From: CAXBYZ01 sp043826085
GTDB taxonomy: Bacteria; Patescibacteriota; Microgenomatia; UBA1400; CG1-02-47-37
NCBI GenBank assembly: GCA_043826085.1
Contig: JBDRQW010000001.1
Location: 1-16,780, forward strand
DNA: 16,780 nt
Reading direction: 5' to 3'
The translations under genes and the position numbers were made by a program. A model generated the notes under the pieces. It did no database searches and was not told the DNA's origin. It was given only the letters and a program-made list of their open reading frames with translations. Below, in pieces: positions 1-5,926 of the stretch; positions within the stretch are counted from its first letter, which is position 1, and the number at the start of each line of letters is the position of its first letter.

Positions 1-57
1 CACCCCGGGGAGTAAACAACCTGCCTACCGGCGAGGCAGGGTTCCACCCCGGGGAGT
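1..57. repeat. Composite GC-rich palindromic element, in-frame in the partial gene
   Basis: The 13-mer CACCCCGGGGAGT occurs at 1-13 and again at 45-57. Each copy is centred on the palindrome CCCCGGGG. Between them lies a hairpin CCTGCCT (20-26) / AGGCAGG (34-40) with a 7-nt loop. The same order, two CAC-CC-GG-G arms around a CCTGCC/GGCAGG hairpin, recurs at 2407-2461, so this is one family of element. It is read in frame as part of the protein. The true left end may lie outside the window. Confidence 0.7.
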
Positions 58-208
58 CAATCAGTTTGTTGGCGATGAATTGTTTATTAATAATGGTAGT
101 GAAATTTTAAGGATTAAATTAAAAGGCAGTGGTTTGTGGGAGATAGGAGAGAGAATTGAGTTGAAAGATGTAGTGGTGGATAAGGTGCTGGGAGAGATTG
201 AGTTTTAA
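2..208 (+). CDS. C-terminal fragment of unidentified protein, 5' end outside window
   Basis: The + strand frame beginning at base 2 is open from the window edge to the TAA at 206-208, giving 68 residues of an unknown protein. The last 50 residues (from VNQFVGDELF to VLGEIEF) look like an ordinary folded, charged and beta-rich sequence. The first 19 residues are Pro/Gly/Arg-rich and are encoded by a GC-rich palindromic element at 1-57. This suggests an in-frame insertion into the gene. The stop overlaps by 4 nt the stop of the convergent gene at 205-4350, so no terminator fits between them. No family was recognised. Coding status rests on the open frame, the sensible amino-acid composition and the tight convergent junction. 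Confidence 0.6.
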   Translation, partial: TPGSKQPAYRRGRVPPRGVNQFVGDELFINNGSEILRIKLKGSGLWEIGERIELKDVVVDKVLGEIEF

Positions 209-3200
209 TTAATTATCAACCAATCTATTTTTGTGGGATTGTTGACCGGGTAGTTTAGGAATAAGGTAAAGTTATTTTTATCAGGATTTTTGGTGATCCA
301 GTATTTGCTGGCTGGTTTGTAGTCAGAGCCAAAGGTAATTATAACTTGAGAGGTGTTGGTGAGGTCGTTTGAGTCGATAATAGCGTGATTCATACCGGCA
401 GAAACAGTAGCCGAGCCGGAAGCTTTTAAGTTGAGTTTGTTGAAGCTGGCAGAGCCGGAGGCATTGATGGAAGCAACTTTATTATTGATTTGGTTATAAA
501 TAGAAACCGCGGATTCTGAGGCGATTTTGATGTCTAAACTTTGGCCTAGCGGTGAAGTAATTTCCGAGGCAATCAGAGTACCGGTGACAGTAAGGTTTCC
601 ATTGATAATGATATTGCCGGTACTATCCATAATCATTAAACCGGCGAGAAAATTAATAGCGCCAACGCCTGAGGGTTGAAGATAGAGGGTGTGGTCACAT
701 GCTGGTTCGGAACCAGTATGTGATGTGCAGAGAGAGGAGATGGAGTTGGTAGAAAAAGTGTTGGTGACATTGAGATTGGTAATAATGGCAGTACCCATGA
801 CGGCTAAGTAATCGGAAAAAAAGCCAAAGTCAGCGTTGATTGAGGCAATGTCTAGGTTGGCTGAGTCGCTGGCTACGTAAGGGGATGATTCTGGTTCCGA
901 ACCATCAGCGGTCTGCAACGAAGCTAATAGCTGAGAGTAAGACGGTTCGGAACCTTTAAGCACTGGCGTGGCCGAAGCGGTGGCGGTTTGAGTCTCGTAT
1001 TTGTCAACTAAATCAGCGATTTTATCTTTGATGTTGTCTATAGTCCTTGAATTGATTTTGTTGGCGGTGAGTGTACCGGAGATTGAAGCTGATCCATGGA
1101 CTGTAAGTTCCACTCCGGAGTGGAACTGTTCGGAATCAATGACAACCGGGCCCTTAATAACAATTTCGCCGTTATTGGTTAAGGGTGAGATCAAGTTGGT
1201 GACTAATTTTTCAGCTTCGATAGTGGGACTTAAAAATCGTTGTTCAAGGCTGGTAATTCGATCGTAAAGATCAAGAATATAGAGAATATTTTCTTCGGTT
1301 TTTTCTAAAATATTTAAGATAACAGCAGAAAGGTTAAGCCCGGTTTGGTTGATTTCATCTCGAGAGGGTACTCCCGGAAGATGGTGATAAGTAGAGATAA
1401 AATCTTGCAAGGAAATTGGGGAGAGAAGTTGATAATTGTCTTCAAAAACATAGTCAGGAACATCCAGAGTAGTGCCGTCACTGATAAATGAGCCGGTAGC
1501 ATGAATATTGCCAATTACTTCCAGTTTTTCGGTTGGGTTGGTGGTGCCGATGCCGGTATTACCTGAAATATAGGTATTGTGGGCAATAATGCCGTTGCCA
1601 ACAAAGTTGTGGGTGTTTTCTACTTCTATATCCCAAACTTGCTTTTGGCCAACGTATTTGATGGAGAGGATGCGGGAGAATTTAATTCCATTCCCATTAA
1701 GGTCTGACCTTTCGTCTGCCGACGAGCCCTTCTCGAGTTGCACTCGGGAATTCCTTTTAAGGTCAGACCTTGTGTCGTCTTCAACAACCGCAATTTCGTC
1801 ACCGGGATTAAGATAGACGACTTTAGTCCACTCAGTATTATTCGTGGTAAACCACTCGGCATTGCTCGTGGTAAACCACTGGTCGTTTGACAATGGTTGA
1901 TTTTCGTTGTTATGATTATTATTAATGGAACTGTATTTGAATTCATCCCAAGTTAGGTCTTTGTCTGAATTTTCATCTAATATGGCGGTGGCTTGGTTCG
2001 TGGCTTCATTTGTTAGTCCGCCGGAGGTGTTGGTATCGTTGAAGTTTTTTGTGTATGGTATACTGTCTTTATATAGCTCGTTAGTTTTATTGAAAGGAGC
2101 AAAATGATTAATGTTGATTCTTTGAATTTGGCCAGTATTTCTTGGGGGGTTTTGGTTATTGCTTTTTCTTTGATGATTCTTACCGGTAAGATTAAGTTTA
2201 AGAAGTAGGCTTGATTGTTGTTTAACTAAATACGGGTGATTTCCGGTTGTTGTAATAGTTTTGCCGTCTTCGGTGGTGAGTTTATAGACTGGTTGAATAC
2301 CCATATCTAAAAGGCCTTTAATTGGTTGGAGTTCTAGTTTGCCGGTTTGTTCGTTAAGGGAGTAAATCAGTTCTCCGCCTTTGATTTGGTCGATGCGGGT
2401 TAATTCCACTCCCGGAGTGAAACCTGCCTGCGCAGGCAGGGAAGTTCCCACTTCGGGAGTGATTGGTTTTATTCCGTCAAGGTCGGACCCTCCCTCTCCG
2501 TCAGTTGACGGATTCGGGTAAACAGCGCTTTCAGCGCTTTCCTGAGAGGGTCCGACCTTTATAATCGGCAATAAAGTATCGCCGGTAACACATTGTCCTT
2601 CGACTGAGAGTTTTTGGAGGGGGTTAGTGGTGCCGATGCCTACATTTCCATTAGATAATAAGGTCATGGCAGTGGAAGAATTTGGGGATAAATTAATAGA
2701 GCCGACGGCGTGATTACTAATAGTAACGTCAAGGCTGTCATGGCTAATTTGTAAAAATTCAGTTGCAGCTGCATCGTAAATTCTTAGCATTTCATAATTT
2801 TTTGGATAAATATAATTACCGCCATCAGTCCAAGTGCCGGCGTCAGCAATACTGTCCAGTGGAGTCCAAGTAGTTTCGTTTTCATCGCGGTATTCAAGCT
2901 CATTTGTTAAAGGATTAGCTCGAATACCAAGATCGTTGCTAGTGTAGCCGGAAAAGAAAAAGCCGGCGGCATTAGTGTCGGTTAAAGTATAAATATAGTC
3001 GTCTGTATCACCTGACATTTTGAATAAAATTTGGTCGGCAGAGGTTAAAGAAATAGTTGAACCTGAAATAGTGATAGTGTCATCGCCGTCGCCCAGATCG
3101 ACTTGGCCATTGGCGTCAAATTTGGCATCAGCAGTTAAGGTATCTTTAAATGTTCCTTTGTGGGTAGTTAAGTCTGAATTTGAGTTAAAACCGTAAGTGG

Positions 3201-4350
3201 TGGTCCCGTTTAGTCCCAAACCACCGGAGATAGTGATGTAACCGGCAGTGGCGTTGGTGATGTAATCGCCATTTTTATTAAAAGTAAGGGTGGCGGAAAT
3301 CGAGGCATCACCGGCTGTAACCAAACTTAAGGTCGGGTCAGATGGGTCTAAAAAGTAGCTTGATGAATCAGTATCGATAAATTTGGGAGCGTTTAAGTTG
3401 CCGGCTATCCAGGTTGGCTGAGAGATGTTAACAGGATAGGGGTCGTTGTCATCAATGGTTAAAATTACCTGATCAGCCCCACCTAAAACAGTATAAGGTA
3501 GGGTTAAGGTAGAGGTAGGGGTAGAAAGAGAATTTAAGGTGGCTGAGTTAGAAGCAATTTGATTTAGTTTGATCCAGTCTGATCCATCAAAATACATAAG
3601 GTTGCCAGTGTCTTTGTCAACGTATTGGCGACCAATTTGAGATTCAGGTTGAATTGAGGGGAGGAATTGGAGGGAATTTGTGTGAATAGAGCCTTCGGCT
3701 AAAATAGTGTTTTTGGCGTAGATATTACCATTTTCATCAAGAAAACTTAGAGTGCCGGTATTGGTGCCAATAGTGATTTGCCCATCTAAAAAACTAGCCA
3801 CTCGAGGCATAGCCACTTCAATATCTTGAGGAATATTGAGTTGTTTAATGGCTGGGCTATCGATTTTGTCTGGTTTGTTGGCAATTAGATAGGAGGTTAA
3901 GCCAAGAGTTAAAAGAGTAGTGGCTATGGTGGTGTATTTGAGCCATTTGATGGTTTGTGGCAGTTTTTTAGGTTCCGAACTTTCCGAAATTTTAGTTCGG
4001 AACCTTGTTGGTCTTGAAATATTCCGCTCCGGAGCGGAATATTTTTGTATTTGGGATTCGGTGTAAGGGGTTTTGAGTTTGCCTTGGCGGGTCCAACGGC
4101 GGATTGAGGCCTCGGAAACATGGAGTTTTTTGGCGGTTTGTTCTAGCGTAAGAAGCTTATCTTTTACAAGGTTCGTAACCTTGTAATTTCCAGACTTGAT
4201 GTTTTTGAGTTTAGTGATGTCGTTAGCTGAGTAGCGGCGTTGATTTCCCAGAGTTCTTTTTGGAGTATACTTGCCGGCTTCTTCCCAGCGACGCAAAGTT
4301 TTAGGGTGTAGATTGAGTTTTTTGGCGGCTTGGGCAATTGAAAAGGTCAC
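205..4350 (-). CDS. Membrane-anchored tandem MerR-like HTH protein fused to an intein-containing surface fibre
   Basis: 1381 residues. The GTG start (4348-4350) follows an AGAGGT ribosome site (4357-4362) at 6 nt. Residues 1-50 (FSIAQAAKKL, TLRRWEEAGK, NQRRYS) and 66-106 (TLEQTAKKLHVSEASIRRW) are two MerR-type helix-turn-helix domains. A single membrane helix follows at 139-157, so the HTHs should be cytoplasmic and the rest outside. Residues 170-585 are Gly/Thr/Asn-rich beta sequence typical of adhesins and phage-tail fibres. Two GIGTTNP motifs flank an intein (587-925). Residues 964-1038 (DYVFEDNYQLL, HHLPGVPS, then a Leu-rich helix) match the tail-fibre/S74-like chaperone domain found mostly in Bacteroidetes. 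The rest is more fibre, ending in a beta domain (KIDWLIIN). The role is inferred to be a surface fibre coupled to DNA binding, possibly a one-component membrane regulator like CadC/ToxR in layout only. At least nine palindromic elements lie in the gene. Confidence 0.85.
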   Translation of the reverse strand: MTFSIAQAAKKLNLHPKTLRRWEEAGKYTPKRTLGNQRRYSANDITKLKNIKSGNYKVTNLVKDKLLTLEQTAKKLHVSEASIRRWTRQGKLKTPYTESQIQKYSAPERNISRPTRFRTKISESSEPKKLPQTIKWLKYTTIATTLLTLGLTSYLIANKPDKIDSPAIKQLNIPQDIEVAMPRVASFLDGQITIGTNTGTLSFLDENGNIYAKNTILAEGSIHTNSLQFLPSIQPESQIGRQYVDKDTGNLMYFDGSDWIKLNQIASNSATLNSLSTPTSTLTLPYTVLGGADQVILTIDDNDPYPVNISQPTWIAGNLNAPKFIDTDSSSYFLDPSDPTLSLVTAGDASISATLTFNKNGDYITNATAGYITISGGLGLNGTTTYGFNSNSDLTTHKGTFKDTLTADAKFDANGQVDLGDGDDTITISGSTISLTSADQILFKMSGDTDDYIYTLTDTNAAGFFFSGYTSNDLGIRANPLTNELEYRDENETTWTPLDSIADAGTWTDGGNYIYPKNYEMLRIYDAAATEFLQISHDSLDVTISNHAVGSINLSPNSSTAMTLLSNGNVGIGTTNPLQKLSVEGQCVTGDTLLPIIKVGPSQESAESAVYPNPSTDGEGGSDLDGIKPITPEVGTSLPAQAGFTPGVELTRIDQIKGGELIYSLNEQTGKLELQPIKGLLDMGIQPVYKLTTEDGKTITTTGNHPYLVKQQSSLLLKLNLTGKNHQRKSNNQNPPRNTGQIQRININHFAPFNKTNELYKDSIPYTKNFNDTNTSGGLTNEATNQATAILDENSDKDLTWDEFKYSSINNNHNNENQPLSNDQWFTTSNAEWFTTNNTEWTKVVYLNPGDEIAVVEDDTRSDLKRNSRVQLEKGSSADERSDLNGNGIKFSRILSIKYVGQKQVWDIEVENTHNFVGNGIIAHNTYISGNTGIGTTNPTEKLEVIGNIHATGSFISDGTTLDVPDYVFEDNYQLLSPISLQDFISTYHHLPGVPSRDEINQTGLNLSAVILNILEKTEENILYILDLYDRITSLEQRFLSPTIEAEKLVTNLISPLTNNGEIVIKGPVVIDSEQFHSGVELTVHGSASISGTLTANKINSRTIDNIKDKIADLVDKYETQTATASATPVLKGSEPSYSQLLASLQTADGSEPESSPYVASDSANLDIASINADFGFFSDYLAVMGTAIITNLNVTNTFSTNSISSLCTSHTGSEPACDHTLYLQPSGVGAINFLAGLMIMDSTGNIIINGNLTVTGTLIASEITSPLGQSLDIKIASESAVSIYNQINNKVASINASGSASFNKLNLKASGSATVSAGMNHAIIDSNDLTNTSQVIITFGSDYKPASKYWITKNPDKNNFTLFLNYPVNNPTKIDWLIIN
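696..722. repeat. 27-bp imperfect palindrome with GGTTCGGAACC core
   Basis: The arms CACAT and CTGGTTC are mirrored by GAACCAG and ATGTG around one central G, with a single G/T mismatch. Read on the - strand it encodes a peptide around GSEP between two cysteines of the fibre protein. The GSEP peptide recurs at the two other GGTTC palindromes in this gene. Confidence 0.7.
892..904. repeat. Short GGTTCCGAACC palindrome encoding GSEP
   Basis: TGGTTC C GAACCA is a 13-bp palindrome around a central base. On the coding (-) strand it reads Gly-Ser-Glu-Pro, the same peptide and frame as at 696-722 and 944-954. Confidence 0.55.
944..954. repeat. Short GGTTCGGAACC palindrome encoding GSEP
   Basis: GGTTC G GAACC is the minimal 11-bp core of the family. 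It is read as Gly-Ser-Glu-Pro on the - strand, about 50 bp from the copy at 892-904. The spacer between the two is ordinary coding sequence. Confidence 0.5.
1106..1127. repeat. 22-bp perfect palindrome, CTCCGGAG type
   Basis: AGTTCCACTCC followed by GGAGTGGAACT is an exact 22-bp palindrome inside the fibre gene. On the coding strand it gives the peptide SGVEL. The related arm at 2407-2419 gives PGVEL in the same reading frame. Confidence 0.7.
1699..1771. repeat. Composite palindromic element inside the intein, AAGGTCNGACCTT arms
   Basis: The outer arms AAGGTCTGACCTT (1699-1711) and AAGGTCAGACCTT (1759-1771) are each near-perfect palindromes and are exact reverse complements of each other. 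Between them are two hairpins: TCGTC/GACGA (1712-1725) and TTCTCGAGT/ACTCGGGAA (1730-1750, one T-G wobble). The result can fold as a closed stem bearing two inner hairpins. On the coding strand the arms give RSDLK and RSDLN, the same frame as the elements in mreB. It lies between intein blocks B and F. Confidence 0.75.
1828..1880. repeat. 24-nt tandem repeat in the intein linker
   Basis: Two full 24-nt units (1828-1851 and 1852-1875) and a partial third start with CCACT and end with GTGGTAAA. They encode an 8-residue peptide repeat of the type EWFTTNN. GTGGT/ACCAC inverted repeats occur at the unit junctions (1844-1855 and 1868-1879), so the tandem array also contains palindromes. Confidence 0.65.
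2407..2461. repeat. Composite palindromic element inside the intein, CACTCC arms around CCTGCC hairpin
   Basis: The left arm CACTCCCGGAGTG (2407-2419), an 18-bp perfect palindrome CCTGCCTGCGCAGGCAGG (2423-2440) and the right arm CACTTCGGGAGTG (2449-2461) follow one another. The layout matches that of 1-57. It is read in frame (peptides PGVEL and LPAQAG) just before the conserved intein segment RIDQIKGGE. Confidence 0.75.
2479..2559. repeat. 81-bp composite palindromic element inside the intein
   Basis: The perfect 14-bp arms AAGGTCGGACCCTC (2479-2492) and GAGGGTCCGACCTT (2546-2559) enclose a CCGTCA/TGACGG hairpin (2498-2511) and a doubled CAGCGCTTT (2523-2540) with self-complementary AGCGCT units. 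The structure parallels 1699-1771: an outer GGTC-GACC stem holding two inner hairpins. It sits directly after intein block A, where Hint domains normally pass almost straight to the RIDQIK segment. Confidence 0.8.
3970..4006. repeat. 37-bp palindromic element, copy 1 (identical to 6249-6285 reversed)
   Basis: The 12-bp arms AGGTTCCGAACT and AGTTCGGAACCT (3970-3981 and 3994-4005) flank an asymmetric 12-nt centre. The reverse complement of 3970-4006 is identical base for base to 6249-6285 in an unrelated gene. In both genes the reading frame gives RFRTKISESSEP (here residues 116-127), in the linker between the second HTH and the membrane helix. Confidence 0.9.
4017..4044. repeat. 28-bp perfect palindrome, GCTCCGGAGC core
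   Basis: AAATATTCCGCTCC followed by GGAGCGGAATATTT is an exact 28-bp palindrome. It lies 10 bp from the 37-bp element and encodes residues 103-112 at the end of the second HTH domain. The CTCCGGAG centre links it to the elements at 1106 and 2407. Confidence 0.8.
4164..4186. repeat. 23-bp inverted repeat TTACAAGGTT/AACCTTGTAA between the two HTH domains
   Basis: Exact 10-bp arms surround a CGT loop. On the coding strand it gives NYKVTNLVK (residues 55-63), exactly the linker joining the two MerR-like domains. The AAGGTT/AACCTT arms are those of the family seen at 6300-6345 and 8542-8556. Confidence 0.7.
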
Positions 4351-4403
4351 TTATTTACCTCTGTTGTTGTCTAAGTTTGTACATAACTTGGACTGTTTTC
4401 ACG

Positions 4404-4564
4404 GATATATCTAGATTCAGTATCTACTATATATAAAAGCCTGTCAATGGGGAAAATCTTGATGTATCAAGCTAATCATATGATATATAAGTATATGGTT
4501 AGATATATTAAAATCTGTATATGAGTTAGATTAAGTGAGCTACTATGATATATTTAGATATATC
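4404..4564. promoter_or_regulatory. Five GATATAT boxes in the divergent control region
   Basis: GATATAT begins at 4404, 4482, 4502, 4547 and 4557. The first and last extend to the 8-bp palindrome GATATATC. The first lies at the predicted transcription start of the - strand fibre gene and the last pair lies upstream of mreB. A CTTGAT/ATCAAG inverted repeat is at 4458-4471. The whole stretch 4351-4638 is very AT-rich and holds no gene. These could be operators for the HTH protein encoded alongside. That is inference, because repeats of this sort also arise in AT-rich DNA. Confidence 0.35.
4419..4447 (-). promoter_or_regulatory. Candidate sigma-70-type promoter for the HTH-fibre gene
   Basis: On the - strand, a perfect -35 TTGACA (4442-4447) is followed after 17 nt by GATACT (4419-4424; 4 of 6 to TATAAT). 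Transcription would start near 4412, leaving about 60 nt before the GTG start and its AGAGGT ribosome site. Confidence 0.5.
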
Positions 4565-4600
4565 GAAGCATTAGTAAATGATGAGATACACTCATTGTGG

Positions 4601-4629
4601 TTGAGAATTTAAATTGTTAGTGTTAAAGT
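4601..4629 (+). promoter_or_regulatory. Weak candidate promoter for mreB, near-leaderless
   Basis: TTGAGA (4601-4606), a 17-nt spacer and TAAAGT (4624-4629) give two imperfect boxes. The start would fall within a few bases of the mreB ATG (4639). No Shine-Dalgarno sequence is visible before that ATG, which is compatible with leaderless translation. Confidence 0.3.
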
Positions 4630-4638
4630 GATTTTAAT

Positions 4639-5709
4639 ATGCAATTAGCAAAAAAAATTGGAATAGATTTAGGAACAGCCAATAGCGTGGTTTTTGTACA
4701 GGACAAAGGAATTGTATTGGAAGAGCCAACGGTTGTTGCCGTAACAGTTGAAGATAACAAAGTGGTCGCAGTGGGAAATGAGGCCAAAGAAATGTTGGGT
4801 AGAACTCCGGATACTATAATGGCTTCGCGGCCAATGAGAGACGGAGTGATCGCCGACTATGTGGTGACTGAAGCTATGCTTAGGTATTTTATTCAAAAGA
4901 CAGCCGGAAAGAACTTGTTTTTTAAACCGGAAGTAATGATTTGTGTGCCGGCCGGTTGTACCCAAGTGGAAAAAAGGGCGGTTGAAGATGCTACTTATTC
5001 GGCTGGGGCCAAGGAAGTTTTTGTGATTCACGAGCCATTCGCGGCGGCCTTGGGTGCCGGAATTTCAGTTGGAGAGGCAAGTGGTAATATGATAGTAGAC
5101 ATGGGTGGAGGCAGTGCTGAGGCGGCGGTGATTTCTTTAGGCGGAGTAGTGGTTTCAAAAAGCATTCGAGTATCCGGTAATGCTTTAGATGATGCTATTG
5201 CCACTTATATTCGAAAAAAACATAGTTTAATTATTGGGGATCAAACGGCAGAACAAATAAAGATAGAGATTGGGAGGGCGATGGCAACTAAATTTTCGGG
5301 TCCGAGTACGGACTCGAGTCCTCAAAGGTCCGACCTTAAAGCAGCAACTTCAAGGACGGACCTTAAATTAGCCGTTAAAGGCCGTGATAGTATTCAGGGT
5401 TTGCCAAAAACAATTCAGATAACAGCCGAAGAAGTGGAAGAGGCCATGAAACCTAAATTAATGCAGATTATTAGTATGGTAAAGTCGGTTTTAGAGGAAA
5501 TACCTCCGGAATTAGCCAGTGATATTATTGACAAAGGGATTGTGATGAGTGGGGGAACCGCTATGTTGAAGAATTTTGATAAGTTGTTAACTAAAGAAAT
5601 AGGAGTGCCATGTCATGTAGCTGAAGAACCTTTACTTTGTGTAGCTAAAGGAACCGGAATTGCTTTGGATAATCTTGATTTGTATAAGCGGGCGATTAGT
5701 AAAAGATAA
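4639..5709 (+). CDS. mreB: Rod-shape actin homologue MreB with an in-frame palindrome insertion
   Basis: 356 residues; the family is usually about 335-350. MreB polymerises with ATP on the inner membrane face and guides peptidoglycan synthesis. The actin-fold motifs are present: phosphate 1 DLGTAN (10-15), phosphate 2 DMGGGSAE (154-161; usually DIGGGTTE) and adenosine-site SGGTAML (304-310). The VKGRDSIQGLPKTIQIT block (246 onward) is very like Bacillus MreB. Just before it, residues about 219-243 (GPSTDSSPQ, RSDLK, SRTDLK) replace a short variable loop and are encoded by palindromes at 5303-5364. The insertion is in subdomain IIA/IIB surface sequence, so the fold is probably kept. No mreC, mreD or rodA follows. 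The ATG has no visible ribosome site and is fixed by homology (MQLAKKIGIDLGTAN). Confidence 0.95.
   Translation: MQLAKKIGIDLGTANSVVFVQDKGIVLEEPTVVAVTVEDNKVVAVGNEAKEMLGRTPDTIMASRPMRDGVIADYVVTEAMLRYFIQKTAGKNLFFKPEVMICVPAGCTQVEKRAVEDATYSAGAKEVFVIHEPFAAALGAGISVGEASGNMIVDMGGGSAEAAVISLGGVVVSKSIRVSGNALDDAIATYIRKKHSLIIGDQTAEQIKIEIGRAMATKFSGPSTDSSPQRSDLKAATSRTDLKLAVKGRDSIQGLPKTIQITAEEVEEAMKPKLMQIISMVKSVLEEIPPELASDIIDKGIVMSGGTAMLKNFDKLLTKEIGVPCHVAEEPLLCVAKGTGIALDNLDLYKRAISKR
5303..5364. repeat. Palindromic element cluster inserted in mreB
   Basis: The cluster contains a CGAGT/ACTCG hairpin (5303-5316), an exact 12-bp palindrome GGACTCGAGTCC (5310-5321), AAGGTCCGACCTT (5325-5337) and a one-base-degraded copy AAGGACGGACCTT (5352-5364). 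The same two components (AAGGTCNGACCTT and CGAGT/ACTCG) make up the element at 1699-1771. The peptide from the arms is RSDLK and RTDLK, the same frame as in the intein. Confidence 0.8.
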
Positions 5710-5747
5710 GGTGTGGTTTTAGGTAATTGGCCGTGGAGATTAAAGCC

Positions 5748-5802
5748 CCTCTATTGATTTTCATAGAGTGAAGCCTGCGAAGACTGTCTTTGCAGGTAGA
5801 GG
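5748..5802. repeat. Structured intergenic palindrome downstream of mreB
   Basis: The stretch 5710-5926 has no gene. It holds CCTGC-AAGAC / GTCTT-GCAGG (5774-5796, one internal mismatch) and either an outer CCTCTA/TAGAGG stem (5748-5753 with 5797-5802) or an alternative CTCTAT/ATAGAG hairpin (5749-5754 with 5763-5768). No T-run follows, so a classical terminator is unlikely. The CCTGC/GCAGG arms resemble the palindromes inserted in genes, so it may be an intergenic member of that family. Confidence 0.5.
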
Positions 5803-5890
5803 TATCTTGGGGAAGTAGATAATAAAGACAAATAAGAATAAATAGAATAAGAAGAGATTTAAGAGTATAAAGATATTAAAGATTTAATAC

Positions 5891-5920
5891 TTGACATGGA
5901 ATGAATAGATAAGGTAGGAT
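5891..5920 (+). promoter_or_regulatory. Candidate promoter for the six-gene exported-protein operon
   Basis: A perfect TTGACA (5891-5896) with TAGGAT (5915-5920; 4 of 6) at 18 nt lies just before the ATG at 5927. If this is used, transcription begins at or next to the start codon. AGGA (5916-5919) could alternatively be a ribosome site, in which case the real -10 lies further upstream. Confidence 0.35.
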
Positions 5921-5926
5921 TTTGTT

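Larger units (their letters stand above)
1576..2592 (-). other. Intein-like Hint domain (residues C587 to N925), no homing endonuclease
   Basis: Block A is CVTGDTLL, beginning at Cys587 (codon 2590-2592). Block B is TTGNHPYLV. Blocks F/G are VWDIEVENTHNFVGNGIIAHN, ending at Asn925 (codon 1576-1578) and followed by Thr926. Cys1, the block B TxxH-type histidine, the final His-Asn pair and a +1 hydroxyl residue are all present, so protein splicing is chemically plausible. Excision would join EGQ to TYISGN and restore a run of GIGTTNP fibre repeats, leaving a 1042-residue protein. No LAGLIDADG or other endonuclease motif is seen in the roughly 220 residues between blocks B and F. That region is Asn/Thr-rich and low in complexity, with an 8-residue tandem repeat. 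Three palindromic element clusters are nested inside. It could instead be a Hint domain used for cleavage rather than splicing. Confidence 0.8.

Noticed and set aside
1699..1771. Cloverleaf-like fold that might be a tRNA
   Set aside because: It has no anticodon arm, T-loop consensus or CCA end, and it is read in frame as protein. The shape comes from nested palindromes.
1001..2107. Several + strand open frames opposite the fibre/intein gene
   Set aside because: The - strand frame carries clear HTH, Hint and fibre motifs. The opposite frames have no recognisable domains and are shadows.
1771..2280. Homing endonuclease inside the intein
   Set aside because: No LAGLIDADG, HNH or GIY-YIG motif is visible. 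The segment is Asn/Thr-rich low-complexity sequence with a short tandem repeat.
1..2461. Possible CRISPR repeats
   Set aside because: The palindromes vary in core sequence and spacing, are inside genes, and have no regular unique spacers or cas genes nearby.
5745..5814. Rho-independent terminator for mreB
   Set aside because: Hairpins are present but none is followed by a run of T.
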